A stretch of DNA of 64,000 nt from Filosporella fistucella (lineage: Eukaryota > Ascomycota > Leotiomycetes > Helotiales): NCBI GenBank assembly GCA_030077755.1, contig JAQJZZ010000004.1, forward strand, positions 1,240,001 through 1,304,000, given 5' to 3'. Below are positions 48,139 to 60,248 of the stretch, piece after piece. Made by a program: the position numbers and the translations under genes. The notes below the pieces were generated by a model. That model was not told where the DNA came from and ran no database searches. It worked only from the letters and a program-made list of their open reading frames with translations. Each line of letters opens with the position of its first letter. Positions within the stretch are counted from its first letter, which is position 1.

Positions 48139-49842
48139 TTAGACTCTCCATCCCTCGACTGGGAGAGGGAAGCTACCAGCCCAGGCAGCAATCTCCTTTC
48201 GCATATCATTGATCTTGGTAACCTCTCCACCGGCAACCTTGGCCTTGAAGTCCTTGAGCTTGTTGTCACCCTTTGGCAGAGCATCTTGAACCTCACGGCA
48301 GATCTTGATACATTGATCAATGTACTCTGCAACCTTCTTGAAATGTTCCTCGCCGAATCCACGACTGGTCATGGCTGGTGTTCCAATACGAATACCACAA
48401 GGTGTAAGAGCCGACTTGTCACCTGGGATAGAGTTCTTATTGCAAGCAATGTTAACTTGCTCCAAAACGGCTTCAACACGGGCACCATCGAGGGCTTGGG
48501 CACGGAGATCGAGGAGAACCATGTGGGAATCAGTTCCATCAGCGACGAGCTTGTAACCGAGCTTCTTAAACTCAACCTCAAGGGCCTTGGCGTTCTTGAC
48601 AACTTGCTCTTGATATTGCTTGAATTCTGGGGTGGTTGCTTGCTTGAGAGCTACAGCAAGAGCAGTAATAGTGTGGTTGTGTGGTCCACCTTGGTGACCT
48701 GGGAAGACAGAGAAGTTGATTGGTCCCTCGAGATCATACAAAGTCTCTTTACCAGTCTTCGCATCGGTCTTGCGGACACCTTTACGGAAGAAGATCATAG
48801 CACCACGAGGACCACGGAGAGACTTGTGTGTAGTGGTTGTCACAATATCTGCGTGCTCGAATGGGCTTGGAATAACACCAGCGGCAATTAAACCAGAAAT
48901 GTGGGCCATGTCGACAACAAGGTAGGCGCCAACAAGGTCAGCAATCTTGCGCATGCGAGCATAATCAATCAGACGACAGTATGCTGAAGTTCCGGCAACA
49001 AGGACCTTGGGTCTGTACATAAGAGCATTTTCCTCGAGCTTGTCATAGTCAATGATGCCAGTCTCGAGGTTGACTCGGTAGGGGAAAGTCTCGAAGTAGG
49101 TTGAGACGGCAGAGATTCTGGGTGGCAATTACTACTTGAATCTATGCCAAGGACAGGAAATATCTCACTTTCTTTGGGGTGTTTGATAGCCGTGACTCAG
49201 ATGTCCACCATGAGGCAAATCAAGACCCATCAATCTATCATGAGGTCTCATGATAGCTTGGTAAACCTGGAGGTTTGCAGGGCTACCACTCAAACATTGA
49301 ACATTGACACCCCATTTCTCGGAATCGAGGTGGAAGGCCGTGAGAGCACGAGCTTGGCAGGTCAACTCAATTGAGTCGATATGTTGGTTTCCGCCATAGT
49401 ATCTAGCACCTGGATAACCTTCTGAATATTTGTTGGACATTGGCGAACCCAAAGCATCGAAGACAGCACGGGAGGTAACATTCTCGGAGGCGATGAGGAT
49501 GATTGATTCGCGTTGGCGTTGAATTTCGAGTTTCTACCAGCAATATGTTAGCATTGGAGTTTCATATAAGAAGCTGGGATCACAGTGACAGAATCGGAAG
49601 TGGAAGGAAATATGTTAGTTGAGTCAATGACTCAGAACAGGACTTTCAAAAATGCTTAGAGGGATGTGCCAGTTGCAGTTCAGTGGTCAGACGGGTTGTA
49701 CATGGCTGAGATAATTGACAAGAGCGCGAGGGAAACGATTGTAGAAGCTTACCATAATCTCAGCGATCTCCGGGTCAGTCTCGAGCAAGGACTTCTGCAA
49801 CATGTCCTTGTGCGTCTCGGAGAGGGCATATTCGGAAGCCAT
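48139..49842 (-). CDS. SHM2: Serine hydroxymethyltransferase, cytosolic
   Basis: Exons complement(49753..49842, 49169..49533, 48139..49117) give 477 aa. This PLP enzyme interconverts serine and glycine, producing 5,10-methylene-tetrahydrofolate. The PLP lysine is in [18 protein letters not shown] (about residue 250). Other landmarks are [63 protein letters not shown] and [14 protein letters not shown]. There is no mitochondrial presequence, so this is the cytosolic isoform. The first junction joins [14 protein letters not shown]...EIAEIM to [11 protein letters not shown]. The coding sequence has strong C-rich third-position bias, which leaves a long antisense ORF that is not a gene. It is convergent with the HNH gene, 218 bases apart. 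Confidence 0.96.
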
Positions 49843-50996
49843 GATTGCAGTTCTTGAAATTGGTATGGTCCAGTGTTCAAGTACAAATATGGCAGATGTA
49901 TGAGGATCAAGAACTCGGTGAGATGTTCTTTTTCTTGTGAGTAAGTACTGTATCGTGTACTGGAAGGAAATCCGAGTCGGTGAAAAAAAAAAGAGGTGAA
50001 GCCGTCTGAAAAACTCCTTGGTGGCATGTATTTTTAGCGTGTATTGTAGCGGGGTGGGGGTGCGACCCCAGCAGGTCCAAGTCTAAGTCTAGCACCAAAC
50101 TGCTTACCTTCGAGTTATCTTTTAGTAGGCTCGGTAGGTACCCCTCCCCCTCGATACTGTCCGATTGACAGGGTTTGCAGCGCCGATCGGAGCAGCTCCT
50201 GCTTTCCCCACAGCTTTTTCGGTTTCCGGATTACAGTGACTGAGTGACAGTGACAGCAAATGTCGAGATGCTACAAGGTCGAGGACATTCAAACAGTGCA
50301 AAGAGTTCGAAAAGGTGAAATGATATACATATGTGGTTCCTACTGCGAAATAAGGATTGCTCTGTTCCTTGGGTCTGAGAACCAGGCCATTGTGTATCTG
50401 TGTAATCATTGATAGCTTCTTGTCGTCGTCACAAATCAATGGTCTATCCACAAAGCATGGAAGCCAGGGGACAACGTGAAAGGGCTATTGTTTGTCATAA
50501 GGGTAACGCAATAGAGCGAAAGTAATCCAACACAAGCTGCAAAATGGGCACTTGAAATTGATGATCAGTCACCCTGGAGACCTTCTCCTATGGTACATAA
50601 CATATACCCGGTATCGAGAGCTTCAGCGCTCATCAAGTTGAGATTCCTTCTCCTGCTTCGTTTCTGTATACATTTGACTGACACCACGTATACGCCTGAG
50701 CCTATCACAGAACGAATCTTCCACTTAGCCACCCAGATTTTGATTGGCTCGTGGTACCACTTCCCTAATCATGCTAACATAATCATCGAGTCTACAACAT
50801 CTCCTGATCATGCTCTAGCTCGATTGAGATCGTCGATGACACCCATGGTATGTCGCGCTCCTTGCATCTCATCTGCATTCTGCTTAGAAAATTGTGGCTG
50901 CCGGGCAGAATCCATGTTTTTCCGTCAGTTTGTCCAACTGATTTAAGAAGCTTTCCAAAAATATCTTTTGCAGACGTTATGCCTGTCAATTGATCA
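49843..50996. other. SHMT promoter and RPA34 3' region, 1.15 kb
   Basis: No supportable ORF. It holds a poly-A run (about 49983-49992) in the SHMT leader, and otherwise unremarkable sequence. Confidence 0.4.
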
Positions 50997-52327
50997 TTAT
51001 GGGTTGTCTTCCGTGGTGTTCTGAGATAACTTCTGTTTTTTCTTCATTCGTTTCAGGTTGTTTTCATCAATTGTGCCTGTTGAATTGGACGAACTGTGTT
51101 TGGACTTTTTGCCGCCTTCCTCCTTACGTTTCCGTTTCTGCGAAGAACTTTCTTGCGATAAACCTTGTTTGATGGGATGTGAGTCCTTCTTCGATGTCTT
51201 TTTCTTCAAAGGCTTTGCCATTTGGCCCTCGTCACTGTCATCACCACTACTAACTGCACCCACTGCTTTCCGAAATCGAGGAGCATCTTCCATATCCACA
51301 TATGAATCCTCATCTTCGCTAGACCCGATTCCACCGGTCTCACCGTTACCAAAACCTATTGGCCGGTAGCGCATCTTCAAACCCTTGGGTTGTTGTCTGA
51401 CGGGCTTCTTGGCGGGTATTGTTGCTTTGCTAGAGGGTTCGGCGTTGGCAGTTGAGCCATGAACTCCTGGCAGACTGACTATTTGCTGCAGGCGGAGCAT
51501 TCGGTCAATTGGATTAGATGCTATAACGAGATGAGCTGATTGTGATCGATCTATGGAGACTGTATTTACCTAGTTGATATCCTTCATCCGAAATTCTTGG
51601 GACCATAATTTTCGAGTATGTCTTGTCCTCCATCGAGTCTTGCATGAACCCATAATCGTTGTTTTTATAATTCAATACTGGATTCCCGTTCTTGGTATCC
51701 AGTAACGACATCCTCTCAATTGAGGATATTGGGATGAAGGCCGGAGCCGTGATATACCATACTTCCTTGCCGTGCAGATTCGACTTCTTGAAGAGATCCG
51801 ACGTCTTGGAGTTGCCACTCAACTTTGCGATCTCGAATCCAGCGGGCGGCTGAAATAGAGGGGTTGTTTGGACAGAGGCGGCTTTGGACGACGGCTGCTT
51901 CGTAAGGGTTCTATAATCGTTAATTTTGACTCCAACAGAAGATGCTCTCTGATAGAACGTACTTGGTAGGCTTTATCGCATGTGCCGGGGGTTTTGCAAG
52001 AGCATCAGAGCTCTCCTCGTCTGAATCGTCGCTACTACTGCTCTTGTCTCCGTTAGACTCGCTGGAACTGGAGCTGGAGCTGCTGCTGCCAGAAGGCGCA
52101 GGCAACTTGCCATTGACCTTTGGCAATGCATCCGTCAGATTTTCAGGCAGTGACTCATTGTCGCTAGAAGACTCTTTGCTGGAACTTTGCTCATTTTCTT
52201 CATCGCCAGCCGCGATAAACTCTGCGCTCTTGAAGTTTGTCGGAGGAGCTGATTTGGTAGCTTTCTTGGTTATGGTCACCTTCTTATTCTTTTTGGCATC
52301 TCGAGCCATAGCACTGAGGGAAGCCAT
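50997..52327 (-). CDS. RPA34: RNA polymerase I subunit RPA34 (A34.5)
   Basis: Exons complement(51963..52327, 51570..51910, 50997..51520) give 409 aa. The N-terminus is basic, then Ser/acidic rich, with a polyserine tract. The A34.5 domain occurs in exon 2: FQPPAGFEIAKLSG, DLFKKSNLHGKEVWYITAPAFIPISSIERMSL and a following strand region. The C-terminus is long, Lys-rich and alternately acidic (RKRKEEGGKKSKH, LKRMKKKQKLS), as in Pol I A34.5 and mammalian PAF49. It forms the A49/A34.5 heterodimer that aids Pol I elongation and RNA cleavage at rDNA. Exon 3 begins ASNPIDRMLRLQQIV. Alignment to yeast would be weak outside the core, but motif order is convincing. It is divergent from GRC3 over 223 bases. 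Confidence 0.88.
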
Positions 52328-52550
52328 GTTCCCTCGTATTGATGGTTGTCGCGTACTTGAGATAGTCTGGACAGTAAATGTGGGAGCAGGAGTTTCACGG
52401 TTGGATCGAAGAGCTGGAAACTTTTTTTTTCAAGGGACGGGGAAACCTCGGCTACAACTTTTCGTCCTCACCAGCCTTGCCAAAATTCGAAGTTCTCACA
52501 AACACCCTTGCAACTTACACATGAGTGTGTAATTTTAGGATACTGTGCAG
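52328..52550. promoter_or_regulatory. RPA34/GRC3 bidirectional promoter
   Basis: 223 bases separate two genes of the rRNA pathway. A T-rich run lies near 52424-52432. I see no clear PAC or RRPE element, so the basis of co-regulation, if any, is not visible. Confidence 0.5.
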
Positions 52551-55041
52551 ATGTCGTCTAGCAAAAGAAGGAAACTGAATAATTCCCCTACAAAGGCTCG
52601 TAAGTCTTGGAGGCCGATTCTATCTCAGAATGCTAACTCAATATAGCATTGAGTGCTTTTGCTGCAAGACGAGCTCTGAGCAGCAAAGCTGCCGACTCTC
52701 CACACCCAGATGCCATTAATGAAATATTGGTTAAAGGGGCCGGCTCACAAAAGCCCCCTCTGCCAATACCCGGCTTAACTGGCTGTGAAGCTATCGTTAC
52801 GGCCGAAGACCCTTTCACACAAGGAGGGGAATCTGGTGGATATGGAAACGAGGAAGTCACTGACCAGGACACTCAAACCTCATCGTATGTTTCCCAGTCC
52901 CTAGGTCCAAGTTGCACTCAAATTTGACAGAGGATTGGTGCAGGTTACAGTCACGTGCCGAGGCTCCTGAGGTATTGCTCGAGCCACAGTCGATTACTTT
53001 GTCGTCTTTCAAGCCCAGTAAGGACAACGTGAAAGAGCTATCAAATGGCTCCCTACTGCTCAAACTTGCACCGGGCGAGGTATGAACACACCTGAACGAT
53101 GAAAGAACTCTGGTTGACAGGTGTAGCGCCTCGTTGCCCTAGGCCAATATGGTATTTCCATCCGGAGAGGGCAAATTACACTTATGGGGTTCACCCTCTT
53201 TCCATCCAAAGCCAAACACAGAGTATATGCATCTGCCTCTCATGCTCTCCCTGTAATTCGATGCCCGGCAACAGAAATCAACACAGCCGAGATCCAACTA
53301 CATCAGTGTGAGAGTGGTTTAGAGAAACTGAATAGCCTGTCTCCGCTTTTCGGTAAGCTATGGAATGATCAATCTGAGCCATTGGGCTCTGCATATGATG
53401 GCATTTTGAGCAGGCATACTCAAAGCACATTTCAACTGGCATGTACTCATCCTTTCCCTATTCACGGGATCTAACTATTTGAAGCTATTAAGTTCCAAAG
53501 ACGGGCCCCAGAAGATCTTGTTGCAGCCATTGATCTCTCCACCCGAATGGAATTCTATGTTAGCAAGATGCTCGAGTTCAGCTAACATAGAACGCCGTAT
53601 AATGCTGTGTGGACCGAAGTCCTCTGGCAAATCGACCTTCGCAAAGCTGCTCCTGAACAGACTTATATCAGCCCAAGTAGAATCAGGGGACGAAAGTCCG
53701 GGCATTGCTTTTCTTGATCTGGATCCCGGGCAGCCAGAATTCTCGCCACCAGGACAACTTGCTCTCACTCATCTACGGGAGCCAGATTTTGGACCGCCAT
53801 TCTCGCATCCGAAGCCAGGTGGTAGGAATGAAGTAGTTCGTTCTCATTCAATTGGAGCAGTGACACCCTCACTAGATCCAAGCCTTTACTTATCTTGCGG
53901 CCTGGACCTCTATTCCCAGTACCAGCAAATGTTACATGTCCACCCCCGATGCCCTTTGATTATCAACACACCCGGATGGGTTCTCGGGACTGGACTCGAA
54001 AATCTTGTTGAATTGATCGTGAAGGTGAAGCCTACTGAGGTCATATACATGTCTCAGGATGGCCCTCTGGAAGTTATCCAAAGTCTTGAAGCAGCAGAAG
54101 CGTCGTCCCCTGTTTTAATACTGCCGTCGCAGGCAAGCGAATTTACAACTAGGACAGCTGCTCATCTGAGAACTATGCAGTTTATGTCCTACTTTCATAC
54201 CAGGCAAGACGCCAATGATATATTTTGGAATCCACTACCGCTCACATCTATACCTCCGTGGCAAGTTAGCTATGCGGGCCAGAGTCCTGGGATACTTGGA
54301 GTGATATGTTATGGGGAGCAACCGCCAGCTAGCCTCCTTGCAGAGACTATCAATGGCGGATTAGTGGCTGTTGTAGTCATTGACGAATTGGCGGCTATTC
54401 CTGGGTGGGAAACAAGAGATACAGGTAGTGACATTGACCTGGCGCAATCTGAACGGAGTGCAGAGCGAGGGCCAACATTTTCGAATACAAAAGAGCTAGG
54501 CGATGATTTTTTCCAGGGTCAGAAGATTCACAGTCCGCTGCTCCTTCGAACGCCTGAGGGAATTCCATATTTCAATCCGGAAAATGCAATCACTCTAGAC
54601 CCTACTCATTCGCAAAGTATTGGCCTTGCGTTGGTTCGGGGTATAGATGTAGCTCGCCACCGACTACAGTTATTAACCCCTATTAACCCAAGAATCATCG
54701 AGAATATCAACAAGGCTGGCAAATCAATTGTTCTCGTTAGTGGAAAGCTTGATACCCCAGGTTGGGCCTACACTGAAGAACTTAACCTCAAACTTGTTCA
54801 ACGAGGAGAGGCGAGAAAGGAGAAGTCTGGACCTACGAAAGATGACGAGGATGATGATCAAGATGACCTTATCAACGAGATTGAAGGAGAAGGAAGCCTG
54901 GGGGAAGGAAAAAAGGCTGGAGATGGGTTCAAGAATGCTCCTTGGATCGAGAGGCTGGAAGGGTCTCAAGGCAGGGGAATCGGGTCCAGGGTCTGGAGGG
55001 TGAGAAGAGATCTAGGCAAGACTGGTGATGGAGGGGAATGA
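52551..55041 (+). CDS. GRC3: Polynucleotide 5'-hydroxyl kinase GRC3
   Basis: Exons 52551..52599, 52647..52884, 52944..53079, 53127..53438 and 53485..55041 give 763 aa. GRC3 phosphorylates RNA 5'-OH ends, working with Las1 in ITS2 removal, and is linked to Pol I termination. Landmarks are MSSSKRRKLNNSPTKAPLSAFAARRALS at the N-terminus, GERLVALGQYGISIRRGQITLMG before the core, Walker A GPKSSGKST (about 288-296), the clasp-like FLDLDPGQPEFSPPGQLALTHL, NTPGWVLGTGLENLVELI, and a C-terminal acidic linker. Intron 4 (53439..53484) seems to use a GC donor (CTG then GCATGT) with branch CTAAC and acceptor AAG; no GT donor gives the conserved FQLLLSSKDGPQKILLQPL. The length is typical. Confidence 0.93.
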
Positions 55042-55380
55042 GGAAGTTATGTTCGCCTAGCAAGGAAACAGTGTGCAGTTGATTTATTACGAAGCTGTCT
55101 GGAATATGATACTCAAGCTGGAAGGAGGTAGAGGTTCTACTGCACTGCTATCTTAGCCACCTTGTTTGGCAGATCACACATTGCTGGCGTGTAGAAAAGC
55201 ACAAGGCAACTGCCGTACTAGTTTCGATATCATCTGATAGCGCTATAATTCATTGTGCAAGAATAGCTAGTGTAAAATTTGCGAACGCCTGTTTTGCATA
55301 TTCCCCATCATCATGCTGTCGAACGATTCTGAGCAGCCCGTAGTATACATGAAAAATAACAGAAAACCCCTTGAAACTTC
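55042..55380. other. Convergent intergenic 339 bases
   Basis: 3' ends of GRC3 and MSH2; nothing else seen. Confidence 0.4.
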
Positions 55381-58362
55381 TTACAAGGCTTTCACACTCT
55401 GGAAGAATGGATTTGCCAATAACTTCTCATCACCCATCACCAGCTCTTTCATCTTGGCAACCATTTCATCATTACTTAAATCCTTTCCATCACACTCCTC
55501 TTTCCAGCGAAGCAACACATCTTTCAGCATAGCACTTCCTTGCTCGACATCCTCTTTTTGATACTGAATCGCTTGTCCTTCATGCTTACTGGTGAAGTCC
55601 TCCAGTTCATCGGCCTTCCTCTTAGCCATGTTGACGACCTTCTCCGGGAAGCGAACCAATTCCGCGACGTGAATCCCGAAACTCTGGTCACAGACCCCTT
55701 CTTCGACTTTGTAGAGAAGCGTGACTTCTCTCTTGGCTTTACCATTATCGTCAATGTGAGCAACGACGTGTAGATTTTGAACTTGAGGATACTGCTCAAC
55801 CAGTGCCGTAAGTTCATGGAAATGTGTCGCGAACATGGAAAAGCACCCAATTTCCCGGACAATGTGCTCTGATATCGCCCATGCTAAACCAAATCCATCA
55901 TACGTACTGGTACCACGACCAAGTTCGTCAATAATGATCAAAGACTCAGATGTTGCAGACTTGAGGATATTAGCAGTCTCAAGCATTTCAGCCATAAAAG
56001 TGGAAACTCCTTTCAACTGTGAATCACTCGCACCGACTCGAGCAAGTATACAATCGAATATTGTTAACTCTGCCTCGGAACAAGGGACGAAGCAACCGAC
56101 TTGCGCCATTAAGGCTATTACACCAATTTGACGAATGTATGTACTCTTTCCTCCCATGTTGGGACCAGTGCTATATTGAGAGTCAGTGAAAAATGCTTTG
56201 AGAAATGGGCGCTCCGCTCTCAGAATACATTAATGTACCACTCACGCTCTGGTGCAGAGATGCCATGGAGTCAGTGTACAGGGCTAGGGATCTTACATGA
56301 TCAGAAACTCAGAACTCCCTCTTTTGAGAGCTACATCGTTCGTGATGAACTGAATATCATCCTGCATTTCCATGCAGGGATGTCGCGCTTCCTTTAAAAT
56401 GGTCTCGCCTTCGCCCCTTGGGTGCATTTTTGGCCGAACATATGAAGTAGGGGCATGGACGGAGCAATGTGCGAAGCTGACAATTACATCCAAATGTGCC
56501 AGAACGCCAGCTAGCTGCTCAATGACAGGACAGTATGAAGCGGCAACATTGACCACTTCATTTACTAGACTGCTCTGGGTGCGGTTGTAATTCTCAGAGA
56601 GCTGGTCAAATTCTCTCCTAATACTCTGTAGCTTCTGAGTTGTGAAGAACACACCGTTCTTCTGTGTGGAGCATTCTTGGTACTTTGATTTGTTCCTGAT
56701 ACAGGAAGCTTCTGTCCGGGTAAGTCTCATGCACCATCCATGGACTTTGTGATTCTCAAGAAAGAGCTTTTTGTCAATTTCTTGGCCAAGATCTTGACCA
56801 GCTGCCCTATGTTCTTGGTGCATCTCGTTCCTCAGTTTATCCAGCTTCTTCCGAATCATTTTTAGGCCGTCATCGAATTCTGGCTTGATAATGTAGTCGT
56901 GATTCTGAGCTGCCTCCAGGTCTACTGTTGTTTCCACCATTTCCTGCAGCTTTGCGAGGCTGTCACAGTGTTCTCGAAGCTTGGAAGTATAAGCCTCTTC
57001 AAGTGGATCCTTGTACTGTTCGTCCATCACGGCTTCTAGAGTTTTGATAAAATCAGGAAGTTTAATCACTACTTGCCACGCCCTAACCACATCCTCCAGG
57101 TTTGCCAATTTCCGTTGGAATCTCCTTGCAAGTCGGTATAAATCTGGAATTGATCGCAGATGCTCTTCTTGCATAGTTTGTCGTAATTCGGTATCTTCAA
57201 CGAATGCCTCTACAAGTTGGTGTCTTTTTTCGATATCATCTTTGCTCATGAGAGGCTGTTTAAGCCACTGAGCAAGCAGTCGACTACCAACTGGAGTCTT
57301 GCAGTGATTCAGCAGGCCGTAAAGCGACATCGTCTTGGATCCATCCCTGGGTCCTGGCATAAGATTCAAAGCCTTCAAAGCCGAAGCGTCGAGTTTCATG
57401 AATTGTGATAAGTCGTGTTGGTAAAGTTGATACTGGCCAAAGTTGGAGGTGTCATGGAGTACTCCAAGATATTTTATCAACGCAGCTGCAGAACCCATTG
57501 CGAGCTTCAGATCTGTTTGCGGTAATGTCCCGGCAGCTTTTTCATCTTTCAATAATCTGGCCAAATCCTGATCAATATCTTTTGTTGCAAAATCGCCCAG
57601 GCCTCTTTCTGATATTGCTATCCCACAGTTGTCTATGATGGCTTTTAATTTGGCCATCTCCACGTCCTTTTCCGATTTATCGACCTGTATTAAACATTCT
57701 TTCACACCGAGTTGAATAAGAAGAGATTCGAAGTTCGAGTATAGATCATTATCCAGGAACTCCGATACGCCCAGTTCACGTACACTGGCATCTGCAAAGC
57801 AAACGCCGACATTTCTTGCTTCAGAGGCCTTCGCAGACACCTTAACGGCGAGAATTATTGGTGCGGCATCGAATTGGCCGCCGAGCTCCTCCTCAATGTC
57901 CTGCAGATTCCCAGGAGAGGCATGCTTGGTGATTTTCCAGTTCATCCGCCCTGAATTCCCCCAAACCTCGATTCTTTTGCCCAGGCGAAACAGGGCTTCT
58001 CGTAGGAAATTCCGGAAGACCGTGATTGTCATTGTCACCGAAGGTAGCCCAGTAGAGTCATTCTTTCCTAGCTGGCGCAGGACTGATGTCGTTTTGTAAA
58101 CCTGCCAATTTGTCAGCCTACAAGAATCAAGCGGGTATTCAGGGACCATACAGTCCTGGCGATGAACGATGCGTCTTCACCATGAGCAGTATACCAGTCG
58201 CCGCGATCAAATACCCTGATTGTATCATCTCCCTTCGCTGGCAGGGCTTTGAAGAATTTGATGAAACCACTCTCATCATCAACCTATCCAAGTTAGAGTG
58301 GTGCTGAGAGGTCAGGAGGTTTGGTCGCAGAAATTTACCTTCAATTCAGGACGAGAAGACAT
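55381..58362 (-). CDS. MSH2: DNA mismatch repair protein MSH2
   Basis: Exons complement(58339..58362, 58152..58283, 56297..58101, 55381..56170) give 916 aa, near the usual 930-960. The first exon is only eight codons (MSSRPELK). Then [11 protein letters not shown]...[20 protein letters not shown] joins [12 protein letters not shown], the mismatch-binding domain of MutS. The clamp/lever helices fill exon 3. The ATPase has Walker [10 protein letters not shown] built across the last intron (SEFLIITGPN), Q-loop and Walker [17 protein letters not shown], then [10 protein letters not shown]. The C-terminal region includes [17 protein letters not shown]2 pairs with MSH6 or MSH3 to recognise mismatches in the nucleus. 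All nucleotide-binding residues look intact. Confidence 0.97.
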
Positions 58363-58624
58363 TCTGAAGTTTTAAGATGCTCCGTATGTCTAGCAAAGGA
58401 AGTGACTACTTTCTGGCGACTGAAAGGCTGCTGCTTCAGAAATACGACGAGATTATATTGATAGTATAATTGACGAGAACGCGATAAGAAGTGGGAGACG
58501 CGACGTGAGAGAACTAGACCTAAAGGGGCTGAGATCAAAATTCTGCCGGAAGCGGCCACACAAAATTTCCATACGATTCTCACATTACAACAATTTCAAA
58601 CATCTCACGAATGAACAATTCGCC
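58363..58624. promoter_or_regulatory. MSH2/TRM10 bidirectional promoter
   Basis: 262 bases between two divergent starts. A GAAGTGGGAGACGCGACG stretch holds ACGCG at 58499-58503, a near match to the MluI cell-cycle box (ACGCGT), which would fit MSH2 regulation at G1/S; this is inference. Confidence 0.45.
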
Positions 58625-59956
58625 ATGGCTGACTCAGAAGAGCGCCCAGCTAAGATCCGAAAACTAGAGCCGTCGGAAGAAGCAAAGTTTATCTCAGAAA
58701 ATGGCTTTGAAAATCTGGACTACATTGAGCAAATTGAGTCCGTTACCAACGTGGAGAGTGCGAAACCCGGATCTGACGAGGCAACTACAGACACACCAGC
58801 CTTGTCAAAAAGCCAGCTGAAAAAGCTTAGAAAAGCTCAGGAATGGGAGTCAGGAAAGGACTACCGCAAGGCCAAGCGCCGCGAGAAACATAAAGAAAAG
58901 CAAGCCAGAAAAGCTGAAGCACGAAGCGAACTGCTCCAGAAAATTGCCAAAGGAGAAGTTGAAGCCAAAGCAAAAAATTTGCACCTCGGAAATAAGATCA
59001 GACGCCCAGGAAGACCTATTCAATTGCCTGTTGCCTTGATTCTCGACTGTGGTTTCAACGAGCTTATGACAGACAAGGAGCTTGTATCGCTGGGCGCTCA
59101 GCTTACCAGATGTTACTCGGATAACAAACACGCTGCGTATAGAGCCCACATATCAATCTCGTCGTGGGGTGGGTCTCTTAGAGAGAGGTTTGAAACGGTC
59201 CTTACGAGCAATCATCTGGGATGGAAAGGTGTCAGATTCTTCGAGGAAGATTTCGTGGCTACAGCAGGAGTACTAGACGAGGTTATGCGGAGTGTGGAAG
59301 GGGGAAAAGTGGCAGGTGCTCTGTGCAAGGCAGGTGACCAATTGAAGGAGACTGCACCTGGAAACGATCTGAAGGTTGAGGTATCGTCAGGTGATCGACT
59401 TGGGGAGAGCAGTTCGAAAAAGGCTATGACCATGGACTCGATCGATCATTCTATAACATCGAATCCCGGCACCGAATTAGCGAATCCCATAATGGATCCA
59501 ACCACGCAAATCTTAATGGAGGACGCCAAGCCAGGACCGAAAGTTGTCTATTTGACCTCAGACTCACCACATACACTCACAAATCTTGAACCCTACACAA
59601 GTTACATCATCGGAGGTATTGTTGACAAGAATCGTCACAAAGGACTTTGTTATAAGCGAGCATGTGAGCGTGGCATTGCCACAGCGAAGTTGCCAATTGG
59701 CGAGTATATGACGATGCAAAGTCGTAGCGTTCTCGCTGTCAATCATGTCGTGGAGATTATGTTGAACTGGCTGGACACAGGAAATTGGGGAGAGTCATTT
59801 CTGCGAGTGATCCCGAAGAGAAAGGAAGCCAAGTTGAAGCCGAAGGGTGAAAGCAGCGTCAGGATTGACTATGACGATGAAGACGAAGGGGTAGAGGAGG
59901 AGGAGGATGAAGGAGACATCACTCTTCCAAACAAGCCAGATATTGATGTTGACTAG
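58625..59956 (+). CDS. TRM10: tRNA (guanine-9-N1)-methyltransferase TRM10
   Basis: A single exon of 443 aa. TRM10 methylates guanosine 9 of tRNAs with S-adenosylmethionine. A lysine-rich, coiled-coil-like N-terminal half (SQLKKLRKAQEWES, RREKHKEKQARKAEAR) precedes the SPOUT domain: LPVALILDCGFNELMTDKELVSLGAQL, CYSDNK and the knot-forming VVYLTSDSPHTLTNLEPYTSYIIGGIVDKNRHKG, split here as VYLTSDSPHTL and YIIGGIVDKNRHKG. KLPIGEYMTMQSRSVLAVNHVVEIML closes the fold. A disordered insert of about 90 residues (residues 235-300) separates the SPOUT halves, longer than in yeast. The C-terminus is acidic (DEDEGVEEEEDEGD). The ATG at 58625 is the first in frame. Confidence 0.96.
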   Translation: MADSEERPAKIRKLEPSEEAKFISENGFENLDYIEQIESVTNVESAKPGSDEATTDTPALSKSQLKKLRKAQEWESGKDYRKAKRREKHKEKQARKAEARSELLQKIAKGEVEAKAKNLHLGNKIRRPGRPIQLPVALILDCGFNELMTDKELVSLGAQLTRCYSDNKHAAYRAHISISSWGGSLRERFETVLTSNHLGWKGVRFFEEDFVATAGVLDEVMRSVEGGKVAGALCKAGDQLKETAPGNDLKVEVSSGDRLGESSSKKAMTMDSIDHSITSNPGTELANPIMDPTTQILMEDAKPGPKVVYLTSDSPHTLTNLEPYTSYIIGGIVDKNRHKGLCYKRACERGIATAKLPIGEYMTMQSRSVLAVNHVVEIMLNWLDTGNWGESFLRVIPKRKEAKLKPKGESSVRIDYDDEDEGVEEEEDEGDITLPNKPDIDVD

Positions 59957-60248
59957 TTCGTGGAGACCTGTTGAGAAACCTTCTTACTAATGCTGGTATC
60001 AATGCTCATCATAGCCAAATGGCCATATCACTCCCGCCGAATTCGGATCTATACACCCTATTGTGCAGTCATCATATTTTCTTGTGGTTCAAACATCGTG
60101 CGGACCGCATAGTGACAAGACCTGTCCAGCGTGATACGTAAACCATACATCTGTTCTCCAATTCCAAAAGCACATAAATGGTGCCATAGCAAAGGTATTC
60201 CCAGTAAACGCCAGCCAAAACCCCACCTTTAGATTCACCTGTGATCAA

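Noticed and set aside
48094..48891. 265-codon plus-strand ORF
   Set aside because: It is antisense to SHMT exon 3 and arises from that gene's codon bias; no domain is recognisable.
51942..52532. 196-codon plus-strand ORF
   Set aside because: Antisense to the Ser/acidic-rich first exon of RPA34; a Leu/Ser low-complexity shadow.
58505..58624. In-frame N-terminal extension of TRM10
   Set aside because: The open frame upstream has no ATG, and the usual fungal start is MADSEE at 58625.
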